Assembly: GCA_964466595.1 (NCBI GenBank)
Contig: CAYXNR010000012.1
Location: 1-54,288, forward strand
Source: JABDGC01 sp964466595
GTDB lineage: Bacteria; Pseudomonadota; Gammaproteobacteria; DSM-16500
Length of the DNA stretch: 54,288 nt
Reading direction: 5' to 3'
Below the pieces are notes generated by a model that worked only from the letters and a program-made list of their open reading frames with translations, was not told the origin of the DNA and did no database searches. The position numbers were made by a program, and so were the translations under genes. Shown here piece after piece: positions 1 through 9,342 of the stretch. How positions within the stretch are numbered: position 1 is the first letter of the stretch; the number at the start of each line of letters is the position of its first letter.

Positions 1-2
1 GT

Positions 3-1886
3 GCCGATCCTAGACGGTTAGGATCAGTAGGAGAAGGAGCTGTTGGAAAATTAATTTCAAAACACGTTAATCTTAAAAAAAGTATATTTTTAGCAATAGA
101 AGAAGGTAAACCTGTTTCTGTAAAAGATATAGAAGAAATGTATATTAATACAAAGAATACCAAAGGTGAAACGCTTTTAATGGTTGCTGCACGCTGTGGA
201 CGAATTGATCTCATTCCAATTCTTTTAGAAAACGGCGCCGACATACATGAATCTAACAAGTATCCCGGGGAGAAAAATTCTACCGCGCTTCACCTTGCAG
301 CTCAGCATTGCCCTAATTTAGATCTTTTTAAAATATTAGTGATGTATGGTGCTGAACTTGGACGAAAAGATAGTAACGGCGCTACCGTTTTACAATTAGC
401 AGCTTCTTCTGGCCATTCTGAGATAGTCGAATTTTTATTAGCACAGGGAATGGATATAAACACGAAAGATCAATACGGTAATACGGCGCTCATGCAAGCC
501 GCTTATAATAGACAGGTTCAGACAGTGGATATTTTATTAAAAGCTGGTGCGGATCTTCGATTAGCCAATAAGGAGGGCGAAACCGTTTTAAGTAAAGCCA
601 ACAGTAAAACTGTTATAGAATGGTTCTTATATCAGATAGGACACAACAGAGTTGAGACCGCTGTTGAATGGCTTTTTGAACGCCTAGGCTACAACAAAGA
701 GGAGGTTATTGCAAACCAAGCCAAACAGAATACGATTCTAAAACGAATTCAAGAACAAACCAAGCGAGAAGAAGCTATTTTTTCTGCTATTCAACATGGC
801 CTGCCTCTTAGGCAAGAAGATTTTCAACATTTAAATATTTCTTGCCGAAATGCTGAAGGAGAAAATCTTTTAATGGCAGCAGCACACTATGGTAGAATTG
901 ATTTAATTCCATTTTTGTTAGAAAAAGGTGGCAATCCTACTATTAAAGATAAAGATGGCTCGGATGCTTTACAATTAGCTGCCTCTTCTGGTCATTTTAA
1001 AATTGTTGAACTCCTACTGGATCAAGAAGTAATAGATCCAGAAATGAGAAATAATTTAAATGAAACAGCTTTAATAACAGCCGCTAAAAATGGACAGGTT
1101 GAGGTCGTACAGCTTTTATTATCAAGATTTGCTGACATCAAAGCTAGCGATATAAATGGTGATACCGCACTCTTATGGGCTGCTAAAAATGGACATCAAG
1201 CAGTATTGGAACTGTTATTGGATTATGGCGCTGATCTCAATATTGTAAACTCTCATGGAGATAGCGCACTACTCTGTGCTTCTTCATCCGGTAATGCTGA
1301 CCTCATCCAATTTCTATTAAGTCGAGGATTGAACCTAGATCAAAAAAATATGGACGGTGATACAGCCTTAATCAATTCAGAAAAGCAAGGACATAAAGAA
1401 GTAGTTGAACTTTTACTGGATTCTGGCGCCGATCTTACTCTAACAAACAATGCGCGCCAAAACGCTTTAAGCATAGCCAGCAATCAGGAAATTAAAATCT
1501 GTGTTCAAAAACAACGAGACAAAGAACAGGATTTATTTTTAAAAATAATTCAGGGTGCTCATTTCGATTCATCTTTCTTTGATCATGTTAATCTTAATTG
1601 CAAAGATAAGGGAGGTAATTCTCTTTTTTTCACAGCATTAAAATATAAAAATCAAGAAGCTATTTCTATTTTAGCTAACAAAATACGAACTCAACCCCAC
1701 ATGCTTGAACATACTTTGCATGAGCTTGAAGAACTACAGGTACTTCAGCATGACACTGTGATAAATAGCATGAATAGCTATAAAAAAAGAATCACCTGTT
1801 TTTTTACAGGTAAATTGTTCTTTACGCCAAATGAACTAGAGGAAATGGAAGTACATTGTAATCAATTAAAAGGCAATCGAAATTAA
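3..1886 (+). CDS. Ankyrin-repeat protein, 5' end outside the window
   Basis: A protein of at least 627 residues built mostly of ankyrin repeats, which usually bind other proteins and in intracellular bacteria are often secreted effectors. The frame is open from base 3 through the ATG at 138 with no stop. The residues before that ATG (pattern KKSIFLAIEEG) match internal segments at about residues 210-230 and 455-475 counted from the ATG (REEAIFSAIQHG, KEQDLFLKIIQG). The gene therefore starts upstream of the window. I count about eleven repeats in two blocks, with signatures such as GETLLMVAARCGRIDLI and GDTALLWAAKNGH, plus a third module that has lost the ankyrin consensus. No secretion signal can be judged without the N-terminus. 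An effector role is inferred from the family only. Confidence 0.9.
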   Translation, partial: ADPRRLGSVGEGAVGKLISKHVNLKKSIFLAIEEGKPVSVKDIEEMYINTKNTKGETLLMVAARCGRIDLIPILLENGADIHESNKYPGEKNSTALHLAAQHCPNLDLFKILVMYGAELGRKDSNGATVLQLAASSGHSEIVEFLLAQGMDINTKDQYGNTALMQAAYNRQVQTVDILLKAGADLRLANKEGETVLSKANSKTVIEWFLYQIGHNRVETAVEWLFERLGYNKEEVIANQAKQNTILKRIQEQTKREEAIFSAIQHGLPLRQEDFQHLNISCRNAEGENLLMAAAHYGRIDLIPFLLEKGGNPTIKDKDGSDALQLAASSGHFKIVELLLDQEVIDPEMRNNLNETALITAAKNGQVEVVQLLLSRFADIKASDINGDTALLWAAKNGHQAVLELLLDYGADLNIVNSHGDSALLCASSSGNADLIQFLLSRGLNLDQKNMDGDTALINSEKQGHKEVVELLLDSGADLTLTNNARQNALSIASNQEIKICVQKQRDKEQDLFLKIIQGAHFDSSFFDHVNLNCKDKGGNSLFFTALKYKNQEAISILANKIRTQPHMLEHTLHELEELQVLQHDTVINSMNSYKKRITCFFTGKLFFTPNELEEMEVHCNQLKGNRN

Positions 1887-2188
1887 GATGCCCCTCATAT
1901 GGTCGTATACTACACACAAAGCTAAAAGTGTGGATGAGTTATTTGAAGATTTGAAATAACTTACCCACAGTTTCTGTGGATAACTTTGTTAATAAGCTAT
2001 CGAAAACTTTTTTTTATGGCATAAAAATGGGAGGTAAGGAGAAATGTCACAAAATGAACATAAGTAAATACTTATTAATATTCAATAATATACAATAAAA
2101 AAGAGCAAGCCTTTTAAATAGAACCCTTATTTCTTTATTTTTGTTCACAAAGAACGCTATAAAATACAGGCTGTGAATATCAAAAGGC
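1887..2188. other. A+T-rich gap with three DnaA-box-like 9-mers
   Basis: This gap holds no convincing gene. Three 9-mers resembling the DnaA box TTATCCACA lie within 55 bp: 1929-1937 (minus, TCATCCACA), 1961-1969 (plus, TTACCCACA) and 1975-1983 (minus, exact TTATCCACA). The last two form an inverted pair. A+T-rich sequence follows to about 2160. A strong Shine-Dalgarno-like tract (2029-2041) precedes only a 7-codon reading frame. This could be a DnaA-responsive site or an origin-like segment, but the standard origin neighbours (dnaA, dnaN, rpmH, gidA) are not seen here. Confidence 0.45.
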
Positions 2189-2194
2189 CTACTC
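2103..2194 (-). terminator. Possible terminator of the nagZ-hpt-fadE-sulfatase run
   Basis: On the minus strand GAGTAGGCCTTTT (2194-2182), at the sulfatase stop codon, is complementary at 11 of 13 positions to AAAAGGCTTGCTC (2115-2103), and a run of six T follows. The loop of about 66 nt is long for an intrinsic terminator, so this is tentative. Confidence 0.25.
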
Positions 2195-4243
2195 TAGCTG
2201 TTTAAGCTCTGCGCCATAAAAGCTTTTTAAGCTTGCTAACATCCGCTTAAGTGGTGAATTTTGCGCAAAAGGCAGGTTTAAATCGGTAGTCCATTTTCCT
2301 GTACTCCGCTGAACCAAGACGGGAATCATTTTCCCCTGCTCTTGCGGATATAAAGCAAGCACCCAATCCTCGTTCACCAAAGCATATTGTTTACTAGACA
2401 AGATCAGTTTCCCCATTGAAGCTTGTACATAGATATGCGTTGTTTGAGGATCAATCTTAAATAGTTCCACGCCCTCCAAAATAAGATTGCGCGTTTCTGG
2501 ATGCACGGAACGGATGGCTTCGGGTGAAAAATCACTTTCCAAAAAAATATTTCGCGATTGCTGCCCTAGCCGACTTTTTTTACCTACAATAAGAGCTCGC
2601 AGAGATTGACCACTATTTTTATCGCTAATTTTTAAAAAATCTAAGATGGTCGGTTTAATATCCAGTAGTAGGCTGGGTTCCTTTATTTGTTTAAGCGCCT
2701 GCTCTCCAAGCCCATAGAGCCGGAAAGCGAGGAGCGAATGATATTGTGTAAAGCCCAAGACATCTGTCCCATGGCCGGCAGATTGATCAAGCTGCTCTTC
2801 ATCCGCACTAGGCGGATAAAAGCGAGGTGGTTTTTTCCCCTGGCCTTCCTTTCCTGAAACAAAATTTAGTGGAGAAGTAATTCGATCACCCGACAATTCC
2901 AGTGCTTCGCCATGATCTGAGAGCAAAACAACTACGGCATGGCCTAAAATCTGAAAACCTTCGAGCATCTTCATAAAATCAGCTAATTGTTGATCCACTC
3001 TTAAAATAGCTGCCTCATAATGATGAACACTGCTTTTATCAAGATAATTCTGATCTGAAGCCCAAAGATAGGGATAATGCGGTAGGCAAAAATGCACCGC
3101 CAAGAAAAGCGGTCGAGAACGGCCCTTCCTCAAGTAGGGCTTTAAAAAGTTCAAGAAACTATCTGGCTCATAAGTAATATAAGCCGGTCGACTAGCATAA
3201 CTATAGGGAAAAAGCACTTTTCCGATAAAAGTATTCACTATTAAATTAGATAAGGGAAAATCATTGAAGGTTCCTAAGAGAAAATCATTCAAGCCCATTG
3301 GTGGCGTCAGTAACTCATCAAAACCAAAGCGTTGATCGATATTGCTAAAGCGAGTTTCATCTGTTGCATAAATCGTTTGATATCCCGCTTTCTTTAATAT
3401 AGTTGTCAAGAGGGTGATTTTTGGATTAGGCGCCTGTGGCGCTAAATTAAAACGAATACCCGATTCCTTCGGATAAACGCCACTTAAAATCCCAACCCAA
3501 GAGGGAAAAGTCCTTGCCAGCGGGGTAAAAGTATTTGAGAAAACCGTCGCTTGCTTTAAAAACTGATTAAAGAAGTTGGTTTGAAGCGCAGAACCAAAAT
3601 AAGCTAAAAAATCAGGTCTCAGGGAATCCACGCCAATGAGGATAATATTAGGCTTTTTCTCTGAGGCAGCATCGAGACTCTGATGAAAGTAATTTTGATA
3701 GCCCTGGTAACAGAGCATAAAAATACCCCCCAGAAAAACAAGCCTTCTCTTTTTCTTGTTTAAAATAGTAAACAGCATCGTAGCTGTGATCGTGAAAATC
3801 AGAATCCAGAAGCCATACAAAAAAAATAAAAACGGCTTGGCTAGCTGATTCGAAATTAAAAATCGTAACAAATAAGCAAATTTAGAATGAGGAAAATAAA
3901 CTTGATTAGAAAATAAAACAGTCGCAAGACCCAGAAACCATAAAATCAGTCCCAAGCGATCACAATTGTTTTCAGTCAATTTTAAAAAAGAAGAAACTGC
4001 CATGGCAGCTAGCCAAACGAGCAGCAAGGCAGTTAAATGAACAAGCAACTCCGCTGCGATAAAAAATAAAATTCCCGGAATAATGGAAGCCGGTATTTCT
4101 AGTTGCCGCGATACAAAATTAAAATCGTCAACATACCCATGCAAACCTTGTATTAAAAAACTGATTTCTATGCATAAAAAGAAAGCGGTCAGGAGGAGTA
4201 ACTTGCAGAAGAGTTGGTATCCCGCCTGACTAAAAAATCTCAT
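2189..4243 (-). CDS. Inner-membrane sulfatase / alkaline-phosphatase-superfamily protein
   Basis: A 684-residue membrane protein. About five hydrophobic segments (roughly 12-32, 54-80, 97-112, 136-160, 168-180) precede a soluble domain of the sulfatase / phosphoethanolamine-transferase fold. Visible motifs are NIILIGVDSLRPD near 199-211 with metal ligand D206, a candidate nucleophile T245 in ARTFPSW, and SDHGEALE with D443 and H444. No Cys-x-Pro-x-Arg motif is present, so formylglycine-type sulfatase chemistry is unlikely. Transfer of a phospho-head group to a surface polymer or lipid is more plausible. Its ATG overlaps the fadE stop by 4 bp (ATGA), so the two are probably translationally coupled. 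The substrate is unknown. Confidence 0.82.
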   Translation of the reverse strand: MRFFSQAGYQLFCKLLLLTAFFLCIEISFLIQGLHGYVDDFNFVSRQLEIPASIIPGILFFIAAELLVHLTALLLVWLAAMAVSSFLKLTENNCDRLGLILWFLGLATVLFSNQVYFPHSKFAYLLRFLISNQLAKPFLFFLYGFWILIFTITATMLFTILNKKKRRLVFLGGIFMLCYQGYQNYFHQSLDAASEKKPNIILIGVDSLRPDFLAYFGSALQTNFFNQFLKQATVFSNTFTPLARTFPSWVGILSGVYPKESGIRFNLAPQAPNPKITLLTTILKKAGYQTIYATDETRFSNIDQRFGFDELLTPPMGLNDFLLGTFNDFPLSNLIVNTFIGKVLFPYSYASRPAYITYEPDSFLNFLKPYLRKGRSRPLFLAVHFCLPHYPYLWASDQNYLDKSSVHHYEAAILRVDQQLADFMKMLEGFQILGHAVVVLLSDHGEALELSGDRITSPLNFVSGKEGQGKKPPRFYPPSADEEQLDQSAGHGTDVLGFTQYHSLLAFRLYGLGEQALKQIKEPSLLLDIKPTILDFLKISDKNSGQSLRALIVGKKSRLGQQSRNIFLESDFSPEAIRSVHPETRNLILEGVELFKIDPQTTHIYVQASMGKLILSSKQYALVNEDWVLALYPQEQGKMIPVLVQRSTGKWTTDLNLPFAQNSPLKRMLASLKSFYGAELKQLE

Positions 4244-6663
4244 GCGCGTTTCAATTCCTCTGGCGCAAAATCATCGACAGCAATGATTTTTTGTCGAAGC
4301 GCATCAGCTTGCTTAAAAATAGTGTATTGTTCCTGGCTGATTATCCCCTTTGTCAGAGCCATTTCAGCCTGCTCCTGAAAATGATAGCCAGAAACCTCGC
4401 CCGTCTGTACGGCTTTCCGAATTATTTTTTCAATGGGTTCCGCTTCGATGGTTTTCACTAAAGCCTCTTCTAGCTGAAAATAGTGATTGTTTGGTAGTGG
4501 CGAGCTGAAAAGACCAGCGGTCAAACGCTTTCGAAGCGCTGTTGGCGCAGTAAAAAGCTGCGCTAGCTGTGAAGCCAAACGCATAGGAGGTTTAGTAAAA
4601 GGCTTACCGAAGGGAAAAATGATGAATCGGAGTAAAAAAGCCAGACTTTTAAAAGGAAAGTTCAGCAAGATTTCATCCATCGCTTGTTGCAGATTATAAA
4701 GACAGGTTTGCCCAGCCCAACGTACTAAGGGTAGATCTTCGAGCGGACTGCCCTCCTGATGATAGCGATTCAAAACAGAGGATAATAAATAGAGATTACT
4801 TAAAATATCTCCTAAACGCGCAGACACGCTTTCTTTTCTCTTCAAACTGCCGCCATAGACAACCATGCAGAGATCAGACAAGAGAGCAAAGGCAGCGCTA
4901 AATCGAGTTGCCTGTTGAAAATATTTTTTCATTTTCCCTCGAGGAGCCGCAACTAACTTGGCCTGCGTTAGACCAAAGAAAAAGGTGGCTACTAGATTAC
5001 TCAAAATAAAACCCAGATGAGAAAAAATCACTCGATCAAATTGAGAGACGGCCTTTTTTTCATCTTTCAGACGCGCGGCCTCATATTCAGCAAAAACATA
5101 GGGATGACAGCGAATAACCCCCTGGCCAAAGATAATCATATTTCTTGTTAAAATATTGGCGCCTTCTACGGTAATCGCGATGGGAATCGCTTCGTAGCCA
5201 CGACCGAGATAATTTTTGGGACCTAAGATAATTCCCTTGCCGCCCTGAATATCCATGGCATCATTTCCAATACAGCGCGCCCGTTCAGTAATATGATATT
5301 TGATAATAGCTGAAGCTACTGCTGGTTTTTCACCCCGGTCTAAAGCCGCGACAGTAAAAAGACGCGCCGCATCCATCAGATACAGATTGCCGGCCATTCG
5401 TGCTAAGACCTCTGCCACCCCTTCAAAACGTCCAATGGCTTGCTTGAACTGTTTACGAATACGAGCATAGGCGCCAGAACAAAAAACAGCCGATTTTGCT
5501 CCGCCGGTCGTCACGGCCGGCAAGGAAACTGCTCTACCACCGGCCAAACACTCCATGAGCATACGCCAGCCCTGTCCTGCCATAGCCGGTCCGCCAATAA
5601 TCCAAGCCACCGGAATAAAAACATTCTTGCCTTGGACGGGCCCATTTTGAAATTGGGCGCTTAGGGGAAGATGTCTTCGACCGATCTGAACCCCTTTGGT
5701 CTGTCGCGGAATGAGCGCGCAGGTAATACCGATGTCTTCTTTTTCTCCTAATAAATGATCCGGATCATAGAGTTTAAAAGCGAGACCGATAACAGTCGCT
5801 ACCGGTGCGAGGGTAATATAACGCTTGCTAAAGTTAAGACGAATCCCAAGCGCAGACTGTCCTTCATTTTCTTCTCGACAGACTACACCCCAATCCGTCA
5901 TCGAGGTAGCATCTGAGCCTGCATCGGGACTGGTTAGTGCAAAGCAGGGAATTTCTTCACCCAAGGCAAGACGAGGTAAATAATAGGCTTTTTGTTCCGG
6001 CGTTCCATAATGTAAAAGGAGCTCCGCCGGACCCAAAGAATTGGGCACGCTCACGGTTGTTCCGACCGACACACTACAGGCCTGGGCTTTGATCTGGACT
6101 TCTGAACAGGCATAATTAGAAAAACCTTTCCCGCCATATTCTTTGGGAATTAAAAGGCCAAAAAAGCCTTCTTTTTTAAGAAAGTCCCAAATAGACGGCG
6201 GCAAATCAGCACGCTTGTGCGTAATGTCCCAATCATCAATCATACTGCAAAGCTTCTCTACTGGCCCTTCCAGAAAGGCCTTTTCTTCAGCTGTTAATTG
6301 CGGTAGAGGCAAAGCCAGTAGTTTTTTCCAAGCGGGTCTTCCGCCAAATAAATCACCTTCCCAGCTCACTGTACCAGCATTCAAGGCTTCGCGTTCTGTC
6401 CGAGACATGGTCGGCATCATATTTTGATAAAAAGCTAAAATAGGTTTTGTTAAAATGCGCTGTCTGATTGGCGTAAAAAGAAGGGGCAAGAAAAAAAGCA
6501 AAAAACCTAGCCAGAGAAAAATCAAGACTGTGTAACTACTCTGACTCCAGAGCGAAAAAAAGAATAACACGAGACCTAAACTCATTGCCCACACAGATAG
6601 CGAAGCACGGCGATAAGTTAAAACAAGAAAAGAGATAAAAAATGCTGCAAACCAGATTGTCAT
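4240..6663 (-). CDS. fadE: Acyl-CoA dehydrogenase, FadE type
   Basis: An 807-residue flavoprotein that would catalyse the first oxidation of fatty-acid beta-oxidation (acyl-CoA to trans-2-enoyl-CoA). The length matches the membrane-associated FadE class (about 815 residues in E. coli) and not the 380-residue soluble class. The N-terminus has three hydrophobic stretches within residues 1-66. The dehydrogenase core follows, with LTSPDAGSDATS, a characteristic FAD/substrate-region motif, and DIQGGKGI. A long C-terminal extension reaches the stop. It lies 49 bp after hpt in the same direction and overlaps the sulfatase gene downstream by 4 bp. The chromosome also carries a thiolase at 44102-45382, but fadB/fadJ is not in the window. 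Confidence 0.93.
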   Translation of the reverse strand: MTIWFAAFFISFLVLTYRRASLSVWAMSLGLVLFFFSLWSQSSYTVLIFLWLGFLLFFLPLLFTPIRQRILTKPILAFYQNMMPTMSRTEREALNAGTVSWEGDLFGGRPAWKKLLALPLPQLTAEEKAFLEGPVEKLCSMIDDWDITHKRADLPPSIWDFLKKEGFFGLLIPKEYGGKGFSNYACSEVQIKAQACSVSVGTTVSVPNSLGPAELLLHYGTPEQKAYYLPRLALGEEIPCFALTSPDAGSDATSMTDWGVVCREENEGQSALGIRLNFSKRYITLAPVATVIGLAFKLYDPDHLLGEKEDIGITCALIPRQTKGVQIGRRHLPLSAQFQNGPVQGKNVFIPVAWIIGGPAMAGQGWRMLMECLAGGRAVSLPAVTTGGAKSAVFCSGAYARIRKQFKQAIGRFEGVAEVLARMAGNLYLMDAARLFTVAALDRGEKPAVASAIIKYHITERARCIGNDAMDIQGGKGIILGPKNYLGRGYEAIPIAITVEGANILTRNMIIFGQGVIRCHPYVFAEYEAARLKDEKKAVSQFDRVIFSHLGFILSNLVATFFFGLTQAKLVAAPRGKMKKYFQQATRFSAAFALLSDLCMVVYGGSLKRKESVSARLGDILSNLYLLSSVLNRYHQEGSPLEDLPLVRWAGQTCLYNLQQAMDEILLNFPFKSLAFLLRFIIFPFGKPFTKPPMRLASQLAQLFTAPTALRKRLTAGLFSSPLPNNHYFQLEEALVKTIEAEPIEKIIRKAVQTGEVSGYHFQEQAEMALTKGIISQEQYTIFKQADALRQKIIAVDDFAPEELKRA

Positions 6664-6712
6664 TGATTAATTTCCTAATTAAGAAGGCTTCCTCGTGAAT
6701 GAAGATGATAAG

Positions 6713-7264
6713 CTAGTCTTTCATTGAATAAATTTCGGGAAGATTACGCCAGTAGCTATGATAATCTAGACCAAAACCAAAAAGAAAATGATCCTCTACT
6801 TTTAACCCCACAAAATCCGGCTCGAAATGAACGCTTGGTTCTCTTGAACGAACCTTATCTACCATCACAGCAGAATAAACTGCTTTGGCACCGGCCTGTT
6901 TGCAGTAGTCGATAATGGCTGCTAAGGTGAGACCGCCATCCATGATGTCGTCTACAATCAGAACGGTTCTGTCTTTTAAATTGATATGCGGCTCGACCAA
7001 CCAATGCAAATCACCACCGCGCGTCGCGCCACGATAACGCGTAGCGTGAAGATAATCTACCTCTAGGGGAAAACGGAGTCGGGTTAAAAGATGGCCCATT
7101 GGCACAAGCGCGCCAACCATCACACCCAAGATGATCGGGCAAGTATTTTTTAATTGTTGAGTAATACTCTCAGCCATCTTATCCAAAGCTTGATTGATTT
7201 CAGCGAAGGAGTATAAGCGCTCAGCGCTTTCGATAATATTTTCAAACTTATTGATAGTCATCAT
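6713..7264 (-). CDS. hpt: Hypoxanthine-guanine phosphoribosyltransferase
   Basis: A 183-residue purine-salvage enzyme converting hypoxanthine or guanine plus PRPP to IMP or GMP. The PRPP-binding signature VLIVDDIMDGG is at residues 101-111. The length is usual for type I PRTases. Two ATGs are adjacent at the start (7264 and 7261). AAAAGG lies directly against the first, so the second gives better spacing. The gene starts 16 bp after nagZ and is probably cotranscribed with it. The exact purine preference cannot be read from the sequence. Confidence 0.9.
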   Translation of the reverse strand: MMTINKFENIIESAERLYSFAEINQALDKMAESITQQLKNTCPIILGVMVGALVPMGHLLTRLRFPLEVDYLHATRYRGATRGGDLHWLVEPHINLKDRTVLIVDDIMDGGLTLAAIIDYCKQAGAKAVYSAVMVDKVRSREPSVHFEPDFVGLKVEDHFLFGFGLDYHSYWRNLPEIYSMKD

Positions 7265-7280
7265 CCTTTTCCCAGTCAGG

Positions 7281-8309
7281 CTAATTTATGCTGTTTAATA
7301 AAAAATTGCGATGCTGCAACCATCTTTGATTTTGAGCTTTACTTTGCTCTTGATTGGGAAAAGACCCACGCAAGAGCTCATATTTTTGAAAAGCTAGCAA
7401 ATGCGGCGCATAGGAGACCCTATCCAAAACCTGAATCACAGCTTCTCGATTGTTGCAGAGTAAGATGAGGTCACAACCCGCCTCGCGTGCCGCTTGCACC
7501 CGATCGGCATAATCTCCAATCATGTCGGCACCTTTCATATTTAAATCATCACTCATAATCACGCCTTTAAAATGAAGCTGCTTCCGGAGAACGTCCTGTA
7601 GCCAATAGGGAGAGAAGCTAACCGGCAGTTTATCAATCTCCGGAAATAAAATATGTGCCGTCATTAAAGCAGGAAGATCTTGCTTAATAAAATGAATAAA
7701 AGGACTTAAATCATCTTTTAGCAAGTCTTCCAGGGATCGGTGATCGACCGGCAGTTCCTCATGTGAATCTGGTTTGACCGAACCATGGCCTGGAAAATGC
7801 TTTCCTGTTGCCGCCATGCCGGCCTTTTTCATTCCTTGAATATAGGCAGTAGCTAATTGAATGGCAGTAGCCGCCTCAGAATGAAAGGCGCGATCACCAA
7901 TCACGGTGGAGAGGCCTTTAGCTAAATCCAATACAGGGGCTAAACTTAAATCAATCCCCTGGGCTAAGAGTTCAAAAGCCATCAGCCAACCACCAGCTTC
8001 TGCTAAACCTAAGCCCCTTTCGGGATTTTTATCGTAGGCTCTTCCATAGGTAGCGGCTGGCGGTAGCAGCGTAAACTCTTGACGAAAGCGTTGTACCCGA
8101 CCCCCTTCCTGATCAACCATGATTAAAAAAGGCCGAGACTGCATTTGACGGAGGTCTTGGATCAGCGCTTGTAATTGTTCTAGGGTTTCATAATTACGAG
8201 AAAAAAGAACGAGGCCCCCAACTAAGGGATGGGCAAGCAACTCCCGCTCTTCTGCTTGCAGTGTCGTTCCTTTTAAATCGATAATTAAAGAACCTAATTT
8301 TTTTTGCAT
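7281..8309 (-). CDS. nagZ: Beta-N-acetylhexosaminidase
   Basis: A 342-residue cytoplasmic glycoside hydrolase of family 3 that removes GlcNAc from anhydro-muropeptides during peptidoglycan recycling. The family signature GKHFPGHG followed by DSH is at about residues 169-183; the His of the DSH loop is part of the catalytic dyad. FLIMVDQEGGRVQR lies near residue 61. The reading frame stays open upstream to 8519, but the extra 70 residues do not look like NagZ and would overlap the divergent prmB, so I start at the ATG at 8309. AAAGGA lies about 12 bases upstream. hpt follows 16 bp downstream. Confidence 0.93.
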   Translation of the reverse strand: MQKKLGSLIIDLKGTTLQAEERELLAHPLVGGLVLFSRNYETLEQLQALIQDLRQMQSRPFLIMVDQEGGRVQRFRQEFTLLPPAATYGRAYDKNPERGLGLAEAGGWLMAFELLAQGIDLSLAPVLDLAKGLSTVIGDRAFHSEAATAIQLATAYIQGMKKAGMAATGKHFPGHGSVKPDSHEELPVDHRSLEDLLKDDLSPFIHFIKQDLPALMTAHILFPEIDKLPVSFSPYWLQDVLRKQLHFKGVIMSDDLNMKGADMIGDYADRVQAAREAGCDLILLCNNREAVIQVLDRVSYAPHLLAFQKYELLRGSFPNQEQSKAQNQRWLQHRNFLLNSIN

Positions 8310-8429
8310 GGATCGATCACATCCTTTAAAAATTATCCATTGAGCCGCCCAATCGCGCATCATACCTTTTATTCTAAAACTTGAGAAGTAGTGTGTTATA
8401 ATCCGAAAACTCTTTGTTGAGTACAAAAT
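8310..8429. promoter_or_regulatory. Divergent nagZ / prmB promoter region
   Basis: A 120-bp gap between divergent starts. A TATAAT hexamer at 8397-8402, 28 bp before the prmB ATG, is a good -10 candidate for the plus-strand unit. No convincing -35 at normal spacing and no obvious operator are seen. Confidence 0.4.
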
Positions 8430-9341
8430 ATGACCGAACACCATGAACTTTTTACTATTCGCGATTTCATCCGTTATGCCATCAGCTGTTTTCAAGAAGC
8501 AGGCTTGTATTATGGTCATGGCAGCGACAATGCCTGGGACGAAGCTTCTTTTTTAATCTGGCATTGCCTACATCTTCCTCACGAACTCAAGTCAGAATTC
8601 TTAGACGCCCGTCTGCTTCCGCGAGAACGCGAAGCCCTGGTGACACTCATCCAAAAACGGGTTAAAGAGCGCTTACCTGTAGCCTATTTAACTCATGAAG
8701 CCTGGTTTGCTACCCTTCCTTTTTATGTGGATGAACGCGTCCTCATACCCCGCTCTCCTATTGCTGAATTAATTGAAAATCAATTTCAGCCCTGGCTCGA
8801 TGCGACGAAGGTCGAGCACATTCTTGATGTAGGAACAGGTAGTGGCTGTATTGCAATTGCCTGCGCTCTGGCCTTTCCGGAAGCAAAAGTAGATGCTAGC
8901 GATCTTTCCCCCGAAGCGCTTGCGGTTGCCAAAATAAATTTGCTTCGCCATCATGTTGAAGCTCAGGTTTCACTTTATGAAGGTGATTTATTTAAGGCTG
9001 TGCCAAACAAAAAATATGATTTAATTGTTAGTAATCCGCCCTATGTCAGTCATCCAGAAATGGCGGAACTTCCCTCTGAATATAAACATGAACCCTCAAT
9101 TGGCTTAGCTTCAGGCCCGCTTGGTTTAGATCATGCCCTAACTATCCTGCGAGAAGCAGCTGCTCATTTAAAGCCACAAGGCATTCTGATTGTAGAAGTC
9201 GGTAATAGCGAAGAAGCGCTTATCGAACAATTTCCAGAGGTCCCCTTTACCTGGCTGGAATTTCAGCGCGGCGGAGGCGGTGTTTTGCTCTTGACTGCAA
9301 AACAATTAAAGCAATATTTTCCAACTCTGATTCATAACTAA
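8430..9341 (+). CDS. prmB: N5-glutamine methyltransferase for ribosomal protein L3
   Basis: A 303-residue S-adenosylmethionine-dependent methyltransferase of the HemK/PrmB family, which methylates a glutamine side chain. An N-terminal helical domain is followed by SAM motif LDVGTGSG (about 132-139) and the substrate-glutamine motif NPPY (202-205). The following residues (VSHPEMAELPSEY) and the position immediately before aroC favour PrmB over PrmC, as in E. coli and many gammaproteobacteria. The gap to aroC is one base. No strong Shine-Dalgarno sequence precedes the ATG. Confidence 0.92.
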   Translation: MTEHHELFTIRDFIRYAISCFQEAGLYYGHGSDNAWDEASFLIWHCLHLPHELKSEFLDARLLPREREALVTLIQKRVKERLPVAYLTHEAWFATLPFYVDERVLIPRSPIAELIENQFQPWLDATKVEHILDVGTGSGCIAIACALAFPEAKVDASDLSPEALAVAKINLLRHHVEAQVSLYEGDLFKAVPNKKYDLIVSNPPYVSHPEMAELPSEYKHEPSIGLASGPLGLDHALTILREAAAHLKPQGILIVEVGNSEEALIEQFPEVPFTWLEFQRGGGGVLLLTAKQLKQYFPTLIHN

Positions 9342-9342
9342 G

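Noticed and set aside
1929..2160. Definitive replication origin
   Set aside because: Only three boxes, one exact, and no origin-linked genes are visible; kept as a hypothesis only.
8310..8519. N-terminal extension of nagZ
   Set aside because: The added 70 residues do not resemble NagZ and would overlap prmB; the ATG at 8309 fits the family.
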